Source of the DNA: Pohlia nutans | Lineage: Eukaryota > Streptophyta > Bryopsida > Bryales > Mniaceae | Direction: 5' to 3' | DNA length: 64,000 nucleotides | NCBI GenBank assembly: GCA_022496805.1 | Contig: CM040085.1 | Coordinates: 46,033,811 to 46,097,810 of the forward strand | The notes under the pieces: generated by a model | Seen by the model: only the letters and a program-made list of their open reading frames with translations | The model's database searches: none | What the model was told of the DNA's origin: nothing | Made by a program: the position numbers and the translations under genes | Shown: positions 23,015-33,947 of the stretch, piece by piece | Position numbering within the stretch: position 1 is the stretch's first letter | How the letters are laid out: each line of letters opens with the position of its first letter

Positions 23015-23960
23015 TTTAGCCGAGTTATATAATAATGGGAATTAAGGCATTTTGTCCTTTTAGGGTTTTTGTTTTAGGCCAGTCTAGTATCATATATAGG
23101 TGTCCTACGATTTCAATTATGAAAATTCTAAATTATATTACAAAACAGCTTGGCTTGAATTCTTTCAAATTTGCTTATAATTACACAAATTTCATAATTT
23201 GTTTTCATTTTCTCATTGGGATAGAAGAAAAAGTGTCTAATTTTTAATTTATTTTTTATTGTTGTTTTCATGACACTCATTGTTGTTTTCACGATCCATC
23301 TTTCTCTCTAATTCAATTGACAAGATTTAATACGATTTGATATCTAGTGGGAATTCAAGTCAAATTATATATTGTGTAAACTCCTTTCAAAGCAATAAAT
23401 GTATACATTGCATGTGTTTAAAAAGAAAAGTAATTTTACTTTTATATTGAATTAAATTTTACTTTTGCCTAAAATTAATACCTATAAGTCTAAATGTTCA
23501 ATGCTCAAATATAATTAAACTACAGCTAGAAATTAAATTTTAAAAATAAAAGGTTCCTAGAAATGACCTAAATATGTTTTTAGAATATTTAGAACTTTAC
23601 AGCCACTAGCATGAGTTCTTCGTACCGGGCACTACGTCAGAAAATGCTATCTACATATACATTGGGGGAGGTTGTTGTGTAATCACCAAGACAGTTCCAC
23701 ATGGAATTTTTGTTTAATTTTAGTCTTTTACTTTAATAAAAAATTCTTTTATTTTGATATAAAAGACATTCTTTTATTACAAGTATAATGTTTTTTAATA
23801 GTAATGTAATATATAAAAGTAAAACATCAAGACGATTCTACATAGAATTCATTTTTATTTTTAATAGTATTTTATTTTTATTAGTTACGAGAAAAATGAG
23901 TTAACTAAAACAAAAAAGTGTTAACTAGAAGAAATGAGCGTTAATTCCAAGAATAGTGTG
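23015..23960. other. AT-rich spacer
   Basis: Long T- and A-runs and short ORFs only; nothing recognisable. Confidence 0.4.
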
Positions 23961-24484
23961 TTAACCCCTAAATGCCCACAACCTTGTTCTCACAGCATTT
24001 CGGTCAAATTTAGTTCTTTTTTCATAAGGCTTTTTAGGCTTGTGGAGTATTTTTTTTTTTTGCATCTAACCGTAAGATCTTATTCAAAAAATTGATAAGA
24101 TCCTAAGGAAGTGATTGGATTTCGGGGATTACTTTATATTGTTGTGGTAATCAAGGTGCCTTGCCAGCACCTAACTTGCTGAATAAAGCCATGGATTTAT
24201 AGATAATCAAATAATGGAACAACGTGACGTCAGACCAATTCCCATACACATTCTATTTCAACTTCGATCTGCCTGTCATTTGTTTGTCACGATAATTTAG
24301 GCTGGCCTTGCATGAAGAACTCACCTCGAGAGCAACGTTCTCTGGCCTGCGCCTGCTGGCCTTCTAATTCCGCCGTGTTGGCTCCGCCTCCAGCACCGCG
24401 GCCACAACCCCGCCCTCGCCTCCCGCGTTGATATGTAGTCATCACCGCGCGCCAACTACATTCATTAAATTCTTGAGTTCGCCA

Positions 24485-25018
24485 CTAACCTTCGCCTCCG
24501 TCATCTTCCTCGTCGGCAACATCGCTCCCCTCACAATCAATACTGTCTTCTAAGAGTTTTCCTTCCTCCTCAATCAATTGTTCAAGTTCCTCACCGTCGC
24601 TTGGCTCATCAAGTGAACTCGCTCCGCCCTCTGCTATGAATTCTTCGTCGTCTGAACTCCGCTTTTGCTCCACATGCCCACTTTGATGTACTGTTTGCTC
24701 AACTTCATGTGCAGAGGCGCTTGCTGTTGGAATTTTCGATCTCAACTCCACAACTTCCGGATGCTGTAGTAGACGCCGTGGTATTGTCAACACTTCTGTC
24801 GTCGGGACTTGCAAGGTCCGAGCTGCTTGAATCTGAGGTGTCTGGGGCGCTGTTGCAGTGTCCACTGTCTTGTTTCTCGGTGCTTGTTGGCTTCGGGTTA
24901 GCATCCGGCCACCACTCGGGGCAGAGCCAATTGTTGATTGCAGGACTAAACCCCGTCGAGTCCCCCTCATGGCGCCTTTTTTCCACCCGAGGCGCATCGA
25001 GGCATGATGATGCCACAT
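24485..25018 (-). CDS. Hypothetical acidic protein ORF
   Basis: An ORF of 177 residues with a basic, Ser/Thr-rich N-terminal half (GGRMLTRSQQAPRNK) and a strongly acidic C-terminal third (runs such as SSDDEEF and DEEDDGGEG). After its TAG stop the same frame stays open for about 60 more codons with an RGRRGRGCGRG stretch and then meets a GTGAGT donor-like site at about 24324. The segment is GC-richer than its surroundings. It may be a captured exon or a decayed gene of the surrounding TTAA element. No family was recognised. Confidence 0.35.
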   Translation of the reverse strand: MWHHHASMRLGWKKGAMRGTRRGLVLQSTIGSAPSGGRMLTRSQQAPRNKTVDTATAPQTPQIQAARTLQVPTTEVLTIPRRLLQHPEVVELRSKIPTASASAHEVEQTVHQSGHVEQKRSSDDEEFIAEGGASSLDEPSDGEELEQLIEEEGKLLEDSIDCEGSDVADEEDDGGEG

Positions 25019-25321
25019 AAATCATTACATTTCTAAAAAGATATGTAGGATTGTCTAGAAGTGGGTCAAGTTTGGAACACATGTTGAAGTCCTGGCTTTC
25101 ACAATCACTGAAGAGATCTCTACAAATCTAGGTAGCGCCGACATCTCGTGATTACGGAGAATCAGACGAACTAATGTACCGGCACCATGATCGTAAAGAT
25201 CTCAGACCCATTAGATCAGTCCCTGGCTTGCTGATCATTCCCTTGTTTAATCAGTCTCAAACTCGTTTAATTTGGCACTTCGTTGGATGCTCGTCATGTG
25301 CATTGATCATGGATTTAGCCT

Positions 25322-25387
25322 TTGGATGCTATCTGGTCAAAGAAGCAATTTGGATTGGATGCTATTTGGTCAAAGAAGCAATTTGGA
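25322..25387. repeat. 33-bp tandem duplication
   Basis: Two adjacent copies of a unit starting TTGGATGCTAT and ending AAGCAATTTGGA, with one mismatch. Confidence 0.9.
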
Positions 25388-26018
25388 TCCGGTTCTTGGA
25401 ATGTGGATTTCATTACTAGATCATTGGATTCTCTCGTTGGATGCTTGATATGATTAATCCTCGTGTGCATTAATTATAGATTCCTTCTTTTGACTTCCGA
25501 TTTTGGCTCCATTCAAGTGCTCGTTGGGTGCTGTTTGCAATTTTGAATGCTCGATATACGTGTCGTTGATGCTTGCCATGTGGACACTTCTTCTAATCTG
25601 TGTAGCTTGCAATCAATGCATACTCTGACCGCAATGTCAGTAAACAAGCTAAATCTTGAACCAGGGGCAGACAGAAAAGACATGGATGGATGCGTCCTAA
25701 TTGCACTAATACGTTGTGCTCCTTTCATCCACCTGAACATGAATTTTTTTGGGCATCCTCCCTAAACTGACCAACGCAATGAAATTTTTGGCCAAAATGG
25801 AAGCTCTTACAACCTCATGAGCTCTTATAATTCCATACAAGCACATATTGTAATTTTGTTTTTTTTACAATAATTGTAACTACCTCTAATCAAAAAAAAA
25901 TCACACTGCAATGTTCAAAAAAAAAAATCACACTGCAAAATGTACATGATGGATGAGAAAACAGCTCGTCATTCTATACATCGTCTAAAAAATGGACGCA
26001 TGGGCAGTTAGGGGTTAA

Positions 26019-26474
26019 CTACAAGAAAAGTGCAATAACTACATGATAAACAAAGAAAAACAAAAAAAATGAAAAACATGATGTTTGCAAATTATCCATG
26101 GTATCAAATTTCCAATCTGATGTTAATACTTTTAGATCTCAATTTAATGGATATAGAAGCAATTAACTTAAAAATTCACTAATATTACATTCTATAGTTT
26201 TAAAATTCAAAATTTGTTATTAGTGGTCAAAATTGTATTTTTCATTCTAGAAGCAAAAAAAAAAAAATTGATGAAAAGAACAACATTACTTTCTCCAAAT
26301 ATAAATTCTTATAACATTAGACAATGTATAACTTGGATTCGCATAATTCAAATTGAGTTGGAAAGTAGACTTGATTTTCTATTAGAAAATAAATTTAATT
26401 TATTAAATATTTAATTTTTTGGCATCAGGTAGCTCCTAAAAAGGATAGTGACCACAAAATGGTCTCTTGCACTC
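26019..26474. mobile_element. Family B MITE, copy 3, partial
   Basis: Matches the interior and right subterminal hairpin of family B (AGTGACCACAAAATGGTCTC near 26450). The expected CTTAGGGG end is replaced by TTAACCCC, the start of the next TTAA element. Confidence 0.7.
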
Positions 26475-26478
26475 TTAA

Positions 26479-27006
26479 CCCCGAAGCGTGCAAGGAGCAT
26501 CGTGGGGTTGTGTTTGGTCATTTTTATTCAAATGTTGATTTTTACCTAGTTCCTAATTTCAAATGATAATGGTCCCAATTAAGAAAGTGTGGGAGCTATC
26601 TTTTACTTTCTAGTCCAATTTACCATTCTTTAAAATTGTTAAAATTGTGTTTGTCACATTGCTTTAAAGCTCAAATCCCTAAATTCCAATATACACTACC
26701 AAAAAAAATTCTATCGAATTTCTTTTTGTGAAAGTTTAAGAAGCACACCACTTACACCTTGTTGCTCATCACTATTAATTACATTTTCCCTAAAAAAAAT
26801 TCATACTTTTCTAAGCATTTTTGTAATTTCTATGATTTTTACAAGAAAAAGCTTTGAAAAATCTTATAATTTTTATTTATTCAAATAATTATAAAAAGTC
26901 AAGGTATTTAATCGGTTTAACTAAAATAATAGAGAATGTAATATATTTGAAAATATGAAGAATTGATGAGGTTTGACTGCATAATTGTAGTGTGGACAGT
27001 TAAGGG
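26479..27006. mobile_element. TTAA-flanked MITE, weak termini
   Basis: TTAA-CCCCGAAGCGTGC at 26475 and TGGACAGTTAAGGG-TTAA at 27007-27010 bound 528 bp. The ends match at about 9 of 14 positions. A second GGG-TTAA follows at 27011-27017. Confidence 0.5.
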
Positions 27007-27017
27007 TTAAGGGTTAA

Positions 27018-27760
27018 TGCACAATCTTGAATGAGTGTTGATGCACTTCTACTCTCCTACCACTATGCTTCACTATATTGTACTATATGGTAAGAAAAGT
27101 TGGTTTTTTTCATAGGCTCTAAAAAATGAATCAAAATATTCAAAACATGTGGAATATTTTTAACAATTCAAAAAAATGTAAAACATGATAATCACTGTAT
27201 TAGTCAAGGTTTTCTATTTCCTAATAAAAAATTCTAACCTAAATTGAATATATTATTGTAGAGGATAAAAATAAGGATTAAATAGAGATAAAATATCATA
27301 TTAATTAAAATGAATATCTTAAAATGTTGGTACATTTTCAATTGTCCATCAAATATAGGTCTTAGTAAACAGTACATGAAGCTTGGAAGTTCCTATTTCT
27401 TTGTATTCAAACAACTTTGATCTAAACTTTCTTTCATTTAGAATACAATATCATCTACGATGTTTTTTCTAATTTCCTTTAAAATTTGTTGAATTTTTAC
27501 AAGCTTATATTTGGACAAATATAATATGATTTAATATATATTTTTTGGTTTTGGTACACCCCATCATAGACAATTTTGGATGTAATCCTTAAACGTCATG
27601 CATTTCTTTTTCTATTTTTGAGGGTCATTTTCATTTATGTTTCTCACCAATTTATACCAAAAAGAATCCAAATTATCAACTTTCTTGTCGATCAAATAGA
27701 TTATTGAATTTTACCATTGATACAAAGTAATTTATAAAAACTATGACCCCAAAATATTTT
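27018..27760. other. AT-rich spacer
   Basis: No gene or repeat ends recognised. Confidence 0.4.
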
Positions 27761-29150
27761 TCAAGAGGTGGCCCGGGAAATGCGGGTCCCGGGAATTGCG
27801 GAATGAATTATTTTGGATGGTCCACGTAGACAAAGGAGGTTTTGCTGTGTCCTCAGCAAGCGGGGTCGTGAGCTGGGGCATGACCTGTCTCTTTCTCTGC
27901 CTCGCTGTCTTCTGTCTTTCTCGCTTGAGGTTCTCCCTCCTCGTTGCTGCGGCGGTGTTCTCCATCCTCGTTCTCCCCTTTCCGATGGCGATGAGCGATG
28001 ACAGATTCTCTTCTGAGTGATGAGCGACGGCAGATCGGAGTGATGAGTGATTTCTACGGAGGGAGTTCGACCGGGAAGCGATCGGCGCAGGTTTTTGAGC
28101 GTCAGGGTTCGGTGATCGTGAGGGTTTTCAGCGTGAGGGTTTGTGTGTCGCGGGCGCTGTCTGTGTGTCGAGGTGCGCTAGGTATGAGTTCTTCCCGGAG
28201 CGTTCGGAGGGGCGATCGGAGGGCTTGGAGTGCGATCGGAGCGCCTGAAGCTTGGAGGGCGATCGTAGTGTTTGCGTCATTTCTGTGCGCAGGGTTTTGA
28301 TCTGTGCGCAGGGTCATTTTCTGTACCCACAACATTTCTGTTTGCGTCATCTGTGGTACCCTATGTTTTGTCTGTGTTTTTTTCCGAGATTCTGTGTTGT
28401 GAGCGAAGGGCAGAAAAACAGGTGATCGCGATGGCGCAGGTGAGGCGCAGGTGCGGCGCAATGGGACGAGCGCTTGCTTTCAATTTACTCTCTCCTCAGC
28501 AGGTTATGTTTCCGGTATTGTGTTTTGTCTACATTTGAAGTGAATTAGGTTAAAAGTGTTGTTATGTTTAAGATTCTCAAAAGCATGAATTATGTCTCAT
28601 ACCCTTGATAAAATTCATTTTCTTCTTCACCAACACAAGCAATGATTCACTGATTTGGTTGATAGAGAATTTGGTCCCATCTGAATTATTGATTTTTCAC
28701 AATAACATCAATTGAATTTGTCATTTTAAAACCATGAATGCTTGGTCCTGTAGGGGTTATTCAGAGAATCGGCTGCTATAGATTCACTGTCATGTCATGC
28801 GCTCCGGTGCTACAAGACATGTATGGCACGCATATGCTTAAACGTTTGAATGATAAACTCTCTCTCGTTTATTTTTCTGAAGACTGGCAGTTGTGTGCAG
28901 ACATCTCAACATACAACGAGCTGTTATGCCTACTCTCAAGCACGGAGACCGGTGAGTGCTTCGTTTAGGCATATCTCGTCTGGAGGAATGCTTGTGTAGG
29001 GACCTTATCGTTCGAGGTGGCTGGTGAGAGGTAAATCATCGGTCGTGAAGGTTTTGTGAGCGGTGAGTGAGCGAAGGAGTGAGCGAAGGAGATCGGCTGG
29101 CTCACGCAGGTCAGTTGGTTTTTTTTTTTTGGTGTTTCGTTCTCTCATGG
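27761..29150. other. GC-richer island with no recognisable protein
   Basis: From CCCGGGAAATGCGGG at 27773 to about 28540 the base composition jumps well above the flanks, with many GCGATCGGAG and GTGAGGGTTT-like words; a second patch lies at 28740-29120. Overlapping ORFs exist on both strands but none shows a domain. It resembles a gene 5' end or promoter-UTR island, or a captured fragment. A similar word-rich patch lies at 43290-44340. Confidence 0.4.
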
Positions 29151-30210
29151 TTTGAGACTTCGTGTGAATTGCTCAGTGATTGCTTTCAATGTGTCATACT
29201 CGTCTAGGGTAGAGCCTTGCCATTCCTGGCAGAAGTCTTTTCTCTTGCAATCTACTGCTTTTGAGAATGAACACAAATAACGCACGGTGTTGAATATATG
29301 TGCACAGGATGAATTGAATAGGAAACAGAAGATAGCAGGCGATCGACTTGGAGCAAGAAGTTAAGAATGTATGTGTATATGTAATGGCACCATATTGAAT
29401 TAGTCATCGATTAGTGCATTGTATCTCTTGTTGTGGCCCTTCTACACCATTTGAATTTATTATTGGAGATGGAGAGGGGGAGGATGCTAGCGAAGAGGCT
29501 GAAAGTTAGTTGAGCCTGAGAGTTAGGGTTTGGAAATTTCCGTCGTTCTTAAAATTAGGATACTATGATTGTGAACCAAAGGTGAGAGCATAGCTACATT
29601 GGGTTTTTGGTACTGTTCATGTACAAGGTGTTTGCAATTTTGTAATTTTTTGGGTTTTTTTCCAATTTTGGCTTCCTTTGATAATTTTTTTGATTTTTTG
29701 GGCTTCTTTTGGCTTATTTTTCCAATTTTGGCTTTTTTTGTGGTTTGGCCATGTGGCACTCCCACAAGGGGGTCCATGTGGCACATTAAAATTTAAAAAA
29801 AACAAATCTGATTTTTTCTCTCATTTTCCCACGTGAGAGCATTTTTGACACTATGTGTCCTCAGCATTTTTACCAAAACTTCATGTTCACAATATTTTTA
29901 ATTTAAATTTATAGAATGATAGGAGAAGTCTAAAAATTAAATTAACTTCTATTACATGCACAAAAGCATGCATTTAAAACACTTAGAGTGAAAAGCCATC
30001 ACAATTGAAAAAAAGCATAGTTTTGTTGACTTTTGTCAAATTCCAATTTTCAAACACGTAATACATTTCACATGATTCAAAGTGGGAATGACACTAGGGA
30101 TTATTTTATTTTTATTTTACGTAAAATGAATATTTGCAAAAATTGATTATTTTGACATTTGTCCCTTGCTCTGTCCATAAGTGCCTATGAAAATAAAAAA
30201 TGAAAGTGGT
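29151..30210. other. Spacer with a G/T low-complexity tract
   Basis: At 29640-29750 the plus strand repeats TTTTTCCAATTTTGGCTT-like words, giving Lys-rich ORFs on the minus strand that are artefacts. The rest is AT-rich without features. Confidence 0.5.
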
Positions 30211-31014
30211 GATGGCGTGATATGGGTACCCCCTCCAAGAATAGTGTGATTTTTAAGAAACATTCTTTTGTTAACCCCTAAAGGACCGGGGGGTGTTGAG
30301 CTTAGCTCTTGTTTTCTTGACTAGCTCTTGTAGCAAGCTCAATTCCTCATTGGTGTGAGGTTACTTTGATGATCGGCACCGTTGAAATTCAAGAAGATTT
30401 ACATAGCTTTTTTATGAAAAAAAGATCAACAACATCTCACAATATTTGAGAAAATGCCACCGTTGAGAAGATTGGTAGACCTTGTTTGGGGTATTTTGTA
30501 CACATGCTGAAATCGGATTGTCCAAAAGTGCTCCAAAAATTCTGAAATTTTTACGGTGAGTAGAAATCATCATTTTAAACTTGTGCAAAAAATTTCAAGT
30601 AATTTGGAGGGGTGAAGAGGAAGATATGAGGGTCTGAAGTGACACTTAAATATCCTCCATGCAACTCAAAAAAATCACCAAAAATTGCTCACTTGATGAA
30701 TTTCCGATCAAGAAGTACCTACAAATTTGGCTCTCAAAAAGAGCCAGGGTCTCTTTGTTGCTCATCCTACAATTCAAAGTCCAAAGACCCAAATTTCCTC
30801 ACTTTCTAGTTCCAAAAGCCCCCTGGGGCCTCACGGTCCTTTAGGGGTTAAGAAAAAAATATTGTAAAATTACAAAGACTAGATGGTGATATAGGGGCCA
30901 TGGCTGCAGTTATATACATGGTGTTAAAGACGGAATTTCTAGCACATATGTAATGAGTTAAACATTTGTCACACATACTGTGACGCGTCATTCTGGTACC
31001 CATATCAGACCATT
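30211..31014. mobile_element. Inverted-repeat element E, copy 1, with nested MITE
   Basis: Ends ATGGCGTGATATGGGTACC and its inverse GGTACCCATATCAGACCAT. The second copy at 39809-40048 lacks the family A MITE, so after removing that insertion this copy is about 227 bp. No convincing target duplication. Confidence 0.78.
30275..30847. mobile_element. TTAA-flanked MITE, family A, copy 2
   Basis: 573 bp between TTAA at 30271-30274 and 30848-30851, with termini CCCCTAAAGGACC and GGTCCTTTAGGGG. It is inserted in element E. The unoccupied E copy reads GGTAAGGAAAAA at the matching point near 39867, so one TTAA-like site was duplicated. Confidence 0.92.
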
Positions 31015-31739
31015 GCCGAATGTTCATTGTTCCATTCATTTGGAACTGCATATGGTACTTCTAGAACTAGAATCATCAAGTGATAAAAAAATCAAAATTT
31101 CATCTATGTCTACAAATATTTTTCGTCTATGTCTATTTTCACTACATGTAATAAAATTTACAGTTATAACATATTTAGCAAAAACCTCAATGGACTTATT
31201 ATACTATGTAGATACTCTTATAATTTAGGTCATCCTACTAAAATTAATGTATTAAATAAAAATAATATTTTTGGTGAATTTTCAAATTTAAATGCTTCTA
31301 AAACAATTTGACAATAATCACAATGCATCACAATCTTGTAGTTGTCAAATTTCATCCATGTTTATAGCTCAAAACTGTTTAAAAAAAACATGAATTCCAA
31401 TTTTGACTTTTGGATCCTTAAAACGTAGGGTCTTTATATAAAAGGTGGAACCCTAAGATGACATCATTATTTTTTTTTCATAACCAATAAGTTTTTTATT
31501 CTTTCTTCTCACATACAAGTCTATGGGGAGCTGTTTTGTATTATGTCATCTCTGGTGGTTACCCCCACACCTTGGGTTTAAGGGTTAAGGCCCATTGTTA
31601 GAACTCTAGTACTGCTATTATCAGCCTCAACATGAATCCTCTTTGCCAATCACAACTTTCCACCGTAACAGTGACACAATTTATCATCATTAGGAGGTGT
31701 TAGAGTTCGCGATTGTGATGCAAGATTTTATTTTACTTT
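31015..31739. other. Spacer with a solitary GGG-TTAA end
   Basis: AT-rich. GGGTTTAAGGGTTAA at 31574-31588 resembles a TTAA MITE terminus, but I could not pair it with a left end. Confidence 0.4.
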
Positions 31740-31743
31740 TTAA

Positions 31744-32660
31744 CTCCTAAGCTCCCGAGAGACCATTGTTTGGTCGCTTCCCGTATTCAACAGGCTACCT
31801 GAAACAATTTTTTATTTTTTTATTTTTTATTTATTTTTGAAAATACAAATATTTTAAAATACTACATCAAGTCTACTATCCAACGCACTTTGAATTAAGA
31901 CAATTTAACTTAAACTCCACCGAGGAGAATTTCTCAAAGTGGATCACCTCAACATTATCTTAGTGTTATAAAATTTGCTATTTTGGAGAAAGTAATGGCT
32001 ATGTTCCCTTCATCATTTCTTTTGCTTTTTTTGAAATTTACAATAGATAAACCAATTTTAACTAATCATGCTAAATTTTAAACTCTAAAATTGAAAATTG
32101 TAATTTATACAATTTTTCAAAGGTTAATACTTTTAAATTCATTAAAAAAATATCCAATTTGTTTTTTAGAAGTTCGACCATATGGATAATTTGTAGATGA
32201 TGCCCTACATTTTGTTTATTGAACCAAACTTCATCAAACATATAGAAGGCACATATTATAAAACATCTATGTTTTGTCAAATACCCCCTGGGCTTTTAGA
32301 GCATGCTTGTTTTCCACTCACCAAACCTATTTTTAGATGATGACGTACCTCTTATGGTGTGGAGTTTGATATTTGCACACCAAACATCGTCAATATAGCG
32401 AGGGGTGGTTCTCACATCAAACATTTTGTCCTATTTTTTAACAAGACCATGCTCACACTTTATGAAATTAAGTTTAGTAAATTTATTCTCCGCCATTATG
32501 ATTGTTCCATGTAGTGACAAAAGTAATAGTATGTAATTGGTTGATGCACTCTATTCCAAGCACGCTTGCTGGTTGTTGCTGGGAAGTTTTCATTTCTCAC
32601 ATACCATCTTGCATGTGAACTTGGTGCACAATGAGCAACTGCTGGGCATGCTCTTAGGGG
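31744..32660. mobile_element. Family B MITE, copy 4, inverted, split by another MITE
   Basis: Outer TTAA at 31740-31743 and 32661-32664. The left part is the inverse of the family B right end, including the GGTCGC hairpin. The right end is interrupted at TTTTA and resumes as TTAGGGG after a 355-bp insertion. Confidence 0.85.
32299..32653. mobile_element. PIF/Harbinger-type MITE 1 nested in family B
   Basis: 355 bp with ends GAGCATGC and GCATGCTC and a TTA target duplication (32296-32298, 32654-32656). The other family B copies give the uninterrupted sequence. Confidence 0.85.
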
Positions 32661-32794
32661 TTAAATCACTCTGAAACCAACAATCACTTGCAAAAGTAGT
32701 AACCCCAACCGTGATATTTGAGTCTGGTTTCCAAAAGCTGCAAACTCTGACACCCCATATTGAGACTATGTATGCAGCTCAACAGGAGCAGGGC

Positions 32795-32985
32795 GGATAC
32801 ACTGAACGTGGTCATAGACATCGATGGAACTCCACAACAACTACAACCAATTTTGTCGTCCTCTGTTTCACTCGATGATCTGGAGTTATGCCGTGTGACT
32901 TGGTGGATACAGTGAACCTGGTCACGAAAACCGATGAATGTTCAATGACAACCACTTTATCATCCATTCTACTCGATGACTGTTC
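32795..32985. repeat. Diverged tandem duplication of about 110 bp
   Basis: Two units starting GGATACACTGAAC and GGATACAGTGAAC, each ending near CTCGATGA. They are diverged, so the duplication is old. Confidence 0.7.
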
Positions 32986-33091
32986 CGCCCGCCAATTTCA
33001 CAGTCATGAGCATGATGACAGTTATTAGTTGGGGTGACGAAACTGACTTTTACCTTCCTAGTACCAGTACACCGTCAGATTCAGACAGCTT

Positions 33092-33357
33092 GGTGTCTGA
33101 AATTGAATACCCACGTCAGATTTCGACAGGTCCACGTCACCATTCACCAATCGAAAAATGACTCGTGGCAATTTTCAAAAATTAATTAAATTAAACTAAC
33201 CATGACATAATGTAAGGTATATGGTTTGCGCTACGTCATGGTCAACGTCGACATAAATCGATCGATGTGGTTTCGAACAGTGCCACATGTCATCCTGTGG
33301 TTGGTTCAGGGTGACGTGGACCTTGCGAAATCTGACGTGGGAATTCGAATCTGACCC
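33092..33357. mobile_element. MITE upstream of the GPT gene
   Basis: Inverted ends of about 60 bp share CCCACGTCAGATTTCG and GGTCCACGTCACC in opposite orientation, around an AT-rich core. The family is unassigned because no target duplication was resolved. It lies about 590 bp upstream of the GPT ATG and brings several ACGTCA-type words, which are possible bZIP sites (inference). Confidence 0.78.
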
Positions 33358-33947
33358 TCGAGCACAGTAACTTAGTTTTGACCAACAGACGAAATCCCCT
33401 ACAGTACATTCTATAGGAAACGTCGCAGCAAGTACCGGATGATTTGTTCTTTATGTTTGCATCGGAAGTAACAAAGGGCGTTTTCCGAGGTAAGCGCGGA
33501 GGCCGCACTGTCTGCTTCGTCTCACCGCCAGCCAGCGAGCCAGCTGCTCTGGCATCTTCCTCTACTTGGCCTCCGTCGTCCTCAATTTCCTCTCCCTGCA
33601 TTCCTACTTCCTAGTAAACCTGCGCTTTCTATTCATGTAAGACACCTGGTGGGATTCTGGCTGAAGGACGCTGGACGCAGGAGGAGCTAGGAGCACTCGC
33701 ATTGTTGTCTGATCAATATTCCGCAGCAGCAGCAGCAGCATTGTTGGGAGAATCCGAGAATTCGTTCCGTGCTTCCATTCCTAAGGTTCTGAAACCGTGG
33801 TCGTGATTCTGACGGTGATGAAATCCCTCTCGTGACAGTGTAGTGGAGCGTTTTGGTGCACCCTGAAGAGCCTTTGATTCGAATCCGAGCGTTCCGCGTC
33901 TTTTTTCGGTATTTTCGGTTTTCTTTATTGAGGTTTGGAGTAGTGCC
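33358..33947 (+). promoter_or_regulatory. GPT upstream region and 5' UTR
   Basis: GC-richer leader with a GCA trinucleotide run at 33724-33740 and a short T-rich stretch before the ATG. No TATA box stands out at a credible distance. Confidence 0.4.

Larger units (their letters stand above)
23965..26014. mobile_element. Possible 2 kb TTAA-flanked element
   Basis: TTAA-CCCCTAAATGCCCAC at 23961 and GGGCAGTTAGGGG-TTAA ending at 26018 are inverted matches (13 of 15), which would bound a 2,050-bp element. The right 100 bp resemble family H. The interior includes a GC-richer segment with an acidic ORF on the minus strand. The pairing could also be accidental, from two partial elements. Confidence 0.45.

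Noticed and set aside
29523..29805. Lys-rich minus-strand ORFs
   Set aside because: They translate a low-complexity T/G tract and have no other support.
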